A stretch of 7,436 nt of DNA from Cyanobacteria bacterium UBA8803 (GTDB lineage: Bacteria; Cyanobacteriota; Cyanobacteriia; Cyanobacteriales; Coleofasciculaceae): assembly GCA_003505715.1 (NCBI GenBank), contig DNXU01000626.1, positions 17,100-24,535 on the forward strand, in the 5' to 3' direction. Position 1 is the stretch's first letter; each line of letters begins with the position of its first letter. Positions 6,207-7,436 of the stretch are shown here, in pieces. The translations under genes and the position numbers were made by a program. The notes beneath the pieces were generated by a model that did not search any database, had not been told where the DNA came from, and saw only the letters and a program-made list of their open reading frames with translations.

Positions 6207-6713
6207 ATGCAGATCCGCCCTGAAACTCCATCAGACTATCCCGCCATTGCTGAGATCCACCGCAGAGCGTTTGAGCGGGAGAATGAGGCGCAATTGGTGC
6301 ATCGTCTTCGTCAGGGCGATCGCTATATTCCAGAACTTTCTTTGGTTGCAGAACAAAACCATCTTATTGTCGGTCACATTCTATTTAGCTACATCGATTT
6401 AGTCGGGCAAGATACCCTACAGGTACTGGGCTTGGCTCCTTTAGCCGTGCAGCCTGAGTATCAAAGACAGGGCATTGGTAGCGCCTTAGTCCGAGCGGGT
6501 TTAAATGCCGCCGATACTAGGGGAGAATCTCTGGTCATTGTTCTAGGGCATCCCCAATTCTACCGCCGTTTTGGCTGCGAGCCATCGGTGCGCTACGGCA
6601 TTGAGTCACCCTTCCCCGTGCCGGAGGATGTATTTATGGTGAAACCCCTCAACCAGTATCAGGAACGCTATCAGGGCAAGGTCATCTATCCAGCAGCATT
6701 TAGTGAGGTCTAA
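6207..6713 (+). CDS. GNAT family N-acetyltransferase, YhbS-like
   Basis: A 168-residue GCN5-related acetyltransferase, expected to pass an acetyl group from acetyl-CoA to an amine; the substrate is unknown. The start MQIRPETPSDYPAIAEIHRRAF is the usual beta1-alpha1 opening. Motif A is LGLAPLAVQPEYQRQGIGSALV (74-95), with the CoA pyrophosphate loop Q86-x2-G89-x-G91. IVLGHPQFYRRFGCEP (111-126) is the beta5-alpha4 segment characteristic of the YhbS group (compare the common GDPxYYxRFGF pattern); here His replaces the usual Asp and Cys the last Phe. Length is typical. ATG follows the previous stop by 8 bp with no clear ribosome site (CCCCTG precedes), suggesting translational coupling. It carries a HIP1 site at 6316. 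No terminator is evident close behind it. Confidence 0.9.
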   Translation: MQIRPETPSDYPAIAEIHRRAFERENEAQLVHRLRQGDRYIPELSLVAEQNHLIVGHILFSYIDLVGQDTLQVLGLAPLAVQPEYQRQGIGSALVRAGLNAADTRGESLVIVLGHPQFYRRFGCEPSVRYGIESPFPVPEDVFMVKPLNQYQERYQGKVIYPAAFSEV

Positions 6714-6761
6714 CCCTGATACAATTTTGGAGGGGAGGTATTGGTATCCAAAAATAAGGAA

Positions 6762-6786
6762 GCCCAGCGCTCTCTGACGCTAGGGC
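6762..6786 (-). terminator. Hairpin, possible minus-strand terminator
   Basis: GCCCAGCG (6762-6769) pairs with CGCT (6778-6781) and GGGC (6783-6786), leaving one bulged A and an eight-base loop. Reading the minus strand, the stem is followed by TTCCTTATTTTT, so it could stop transcripts coming from the right. On the + strand no T run follows. No minus-strand gene is visible in the window, so one would have to lie beyond it. Confidence 0.35.
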
Positions 6787-6799
6787 AAACGTTAGAGGG

Positions 6800-6847
6800 C
6801 TAATTGACGCAGCGATCAAACAGAACGTCAATTAGATGCTTTAGCAT
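6800..6847. repeat. 10-bp stem-loop followed by a small hairpin
   Basis: CTAATTGACG (6800-6809) and CGTCAATTAG (6826-6835) are perfect inverted copies around a 16-base loop. Immediately after, ATGCT-TT-AGCAT (6836-6847) forms a second inverted repeat. Together with the hairpin at 6762-6786 they make a row of three stems within 90 bp, as in a structured RNA or a repeat remnant. Confidence 0.5.
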
Positions 6848-7027
6848 TATGGCAGAAGGAATTGGAACGAGCAATTAAGCTTTGTCTCGTGATTCTAATA
6901 ATTCCCGTCAGCGATGGCAGACCCAATTATAAAGGTGTTAGAGCCTGATCTCCAAAGTGTAGCGCCAGCAGATACCCTACCCTAATTTATAAGTGCCACT
7001 CATGCCAGAAATAGCAGTAAATAGATT

Positions 7028-7073
7028 ACCCAGCCAGTGCTACCCTAGCTTTCCCGGCTGGGTTATTTCTTTT
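7028..7073 (+). terminator. Rho-independent terminator
   Basis: ACCCAGCC (7028-7035) pairs with GGCTGGGT (7056-7063), eight pairs of which six are G-C, and is followed by TATTTCTTTT (7064-7073). Within the 20-base loop, GCTA-CCC-TAGC can form a second small stem. It lies 315 bp after the acetyltransferase stop, so it ends either a long 3' UTR of that operon or a separate small transcript. Confidence 0.7.
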
Positions 7074-7107
7074 CGGCAGAGCAGGGTGTTTATACAAGGA
7101 AAGATGC

Positions 7108-7201
7108 TATAGCAACCGCCACAACGGTTAGGACAGTTCAAAAGCTGGGATTGACAATTTGCTTTAAAACCTTTGTCCTAATCGCCTTGGCGACTGCTAT
7201 A
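7108..7201. mobile_element. MITE-like element, 94 bp
   Basis: The arms 7108-7135 and 7174-7201 are inverted copies matching at 22 of 28 positions, with outer ends TATAGCA and inner ends TTAGGACA (in the left-arm sense) fully conserved. The 38-bp centre has no coding capacity. Each arm can also fold on itself: AACCG/CGGTT (7114-7118, 7125-7129) on the left and TCGCC/GGCGA (7182-7186, 7189-7193) on the right. The outer TA bases would fit the TA target duplication of IS630/Tc1-type elements, but the target site cannot be proved here. It could instead be a dispersed hairpin repeat not moved by a transposase. Confidence 0.6.
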
Positions 7202-7344
7202 ACTCAAAATCTTGGCATTTATTCAGAAATAATTGAATCAAAACCACATAAAACATGTTCAAGATATCAAGCATTTGGCAGGCTTGTTGTTGGATAGAGT
7301 TGGACATGGGAACAGAAAATTTTAATTGCCTGATTTTATAGTGA

Positions 7345-7375
7345 GCGATCGCCCTCTTTGCCAGAATGCGATCGC
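7345..7375. repeat. Pair of HIP1 octamers
   Basis: GCGATCGC occurs at 7345-7352 and 7368-7375, each followed by C and a CT-rich stretch. HIP1 is the highly iterated palindrome of many cyanobacterial genomes. Four more copies lie in coding sequence at 4288, 4606, 5853 and 6316. Confidence 0.85.
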
Positions 7376-7436
7376 CTCTCAATCTTCCAATCCCCAGCGA
7401 GTTTCCAACTAATCTGATTTAACCCAATCGGTAGGG

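Larger units (their letters stand above)
6714..7436. other. 723-bp region without a supported gene
   Basis: No frame on either strand gives a recognisable protein. The region holds hairpins at 6762-6786, 6800-6835 and 6836-6847, a terminator at 7028-7073, a MITE-like element at 7108-7201 and two HIP1 octamers at 7345 and 7368. No tRNA, rRNA, tmRNA or CRISPR pattern was seen. The last 60 bases show nothing I can name. Confidence 0.7.

Noticed and set aside
6808..6945. Open + frame of 46 codons including DALALWQKELERAIKL
   Set aside because: The peptide looks somewhat protein-like, but it lacks an ATG or GTG at its head, crosses the 6800-6835 hairpin and matches no family I know. At most a gene remnant.
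7151..7182. TTGACA inside the MITE-like element as a promoter
   Set aside because: No -10 box occurs at 16-18 bp; the nearest candidate, CCTAAT, is 20 bp away.
7197..7382. 61-codon minus-strand open frame
   Set aside because: It runs through the MITE edge and both HIP1 sites, has no ribosome binding site that I can see and no recognisable protein pattern.

Overview
The window looks like chromosomal DNA from a cyanobacterium. It carries six copies of the HIP1 octamer GCGATCGC, a REP-like repeat of a type common in cyanobacteria, and a lipoprotein matching the cyanobacterial DUF3153 family. Genus cannot be fixed from the sequence. All six convincing genes lie on the + strand.

Region 1 (1-2481) starts with the end of a dispersed repeat and a 12-bp palindrome. 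Two GT-B fold (GT4-type) glycosyltransferases follow, 17 bp apart, one with a GTG start. They look like part of an exopolysaccharide or lipopolysaccharide assembly cluster that continues to the left.

Region 2 (2482-3105) is a 624-bp AT-rich gap with no gene. It is dense in inverted repeats, including two perfect 16-bp palindromes and at least four further stem-loops, the last ending about 50 nt before the next start codon. It may hold the end of the first operon and a long structured leader for the second.

Region 3 (3106-6713) is a tightly spaced run: a WecG/TagA/CpsF-type glycosyltransferase, a TldE/PmbA-like protein, a DUF3153-type lipoprotein and a YhbS-like GNAT acetyltransferase, with gaps of 11, 31 and 8 bp. 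The WecG-type enzyme fits surface polysaccharide work like region 1. The other three have no evident link to it beyond probable co-transcription.

Region 4 (6714-7436) is 723 bp without a supported gene. It holds a cluster of hairpins at 6762-6847, a good rho-independent terminator at 7028-7073, a 94-bp MITE-like element at 7108-7201 whose two arms are each able to fold on themselves, and a close pair of HIP1 sites. The stretch ending at the terminator could be a long 3' UTR or a small RNA.

The genes belong to known families and I see no clearly new multi-gene system. The least explained material is non-coding: the structured gap of region 2 and the hairpin/terminator/MITE tract of region 4.
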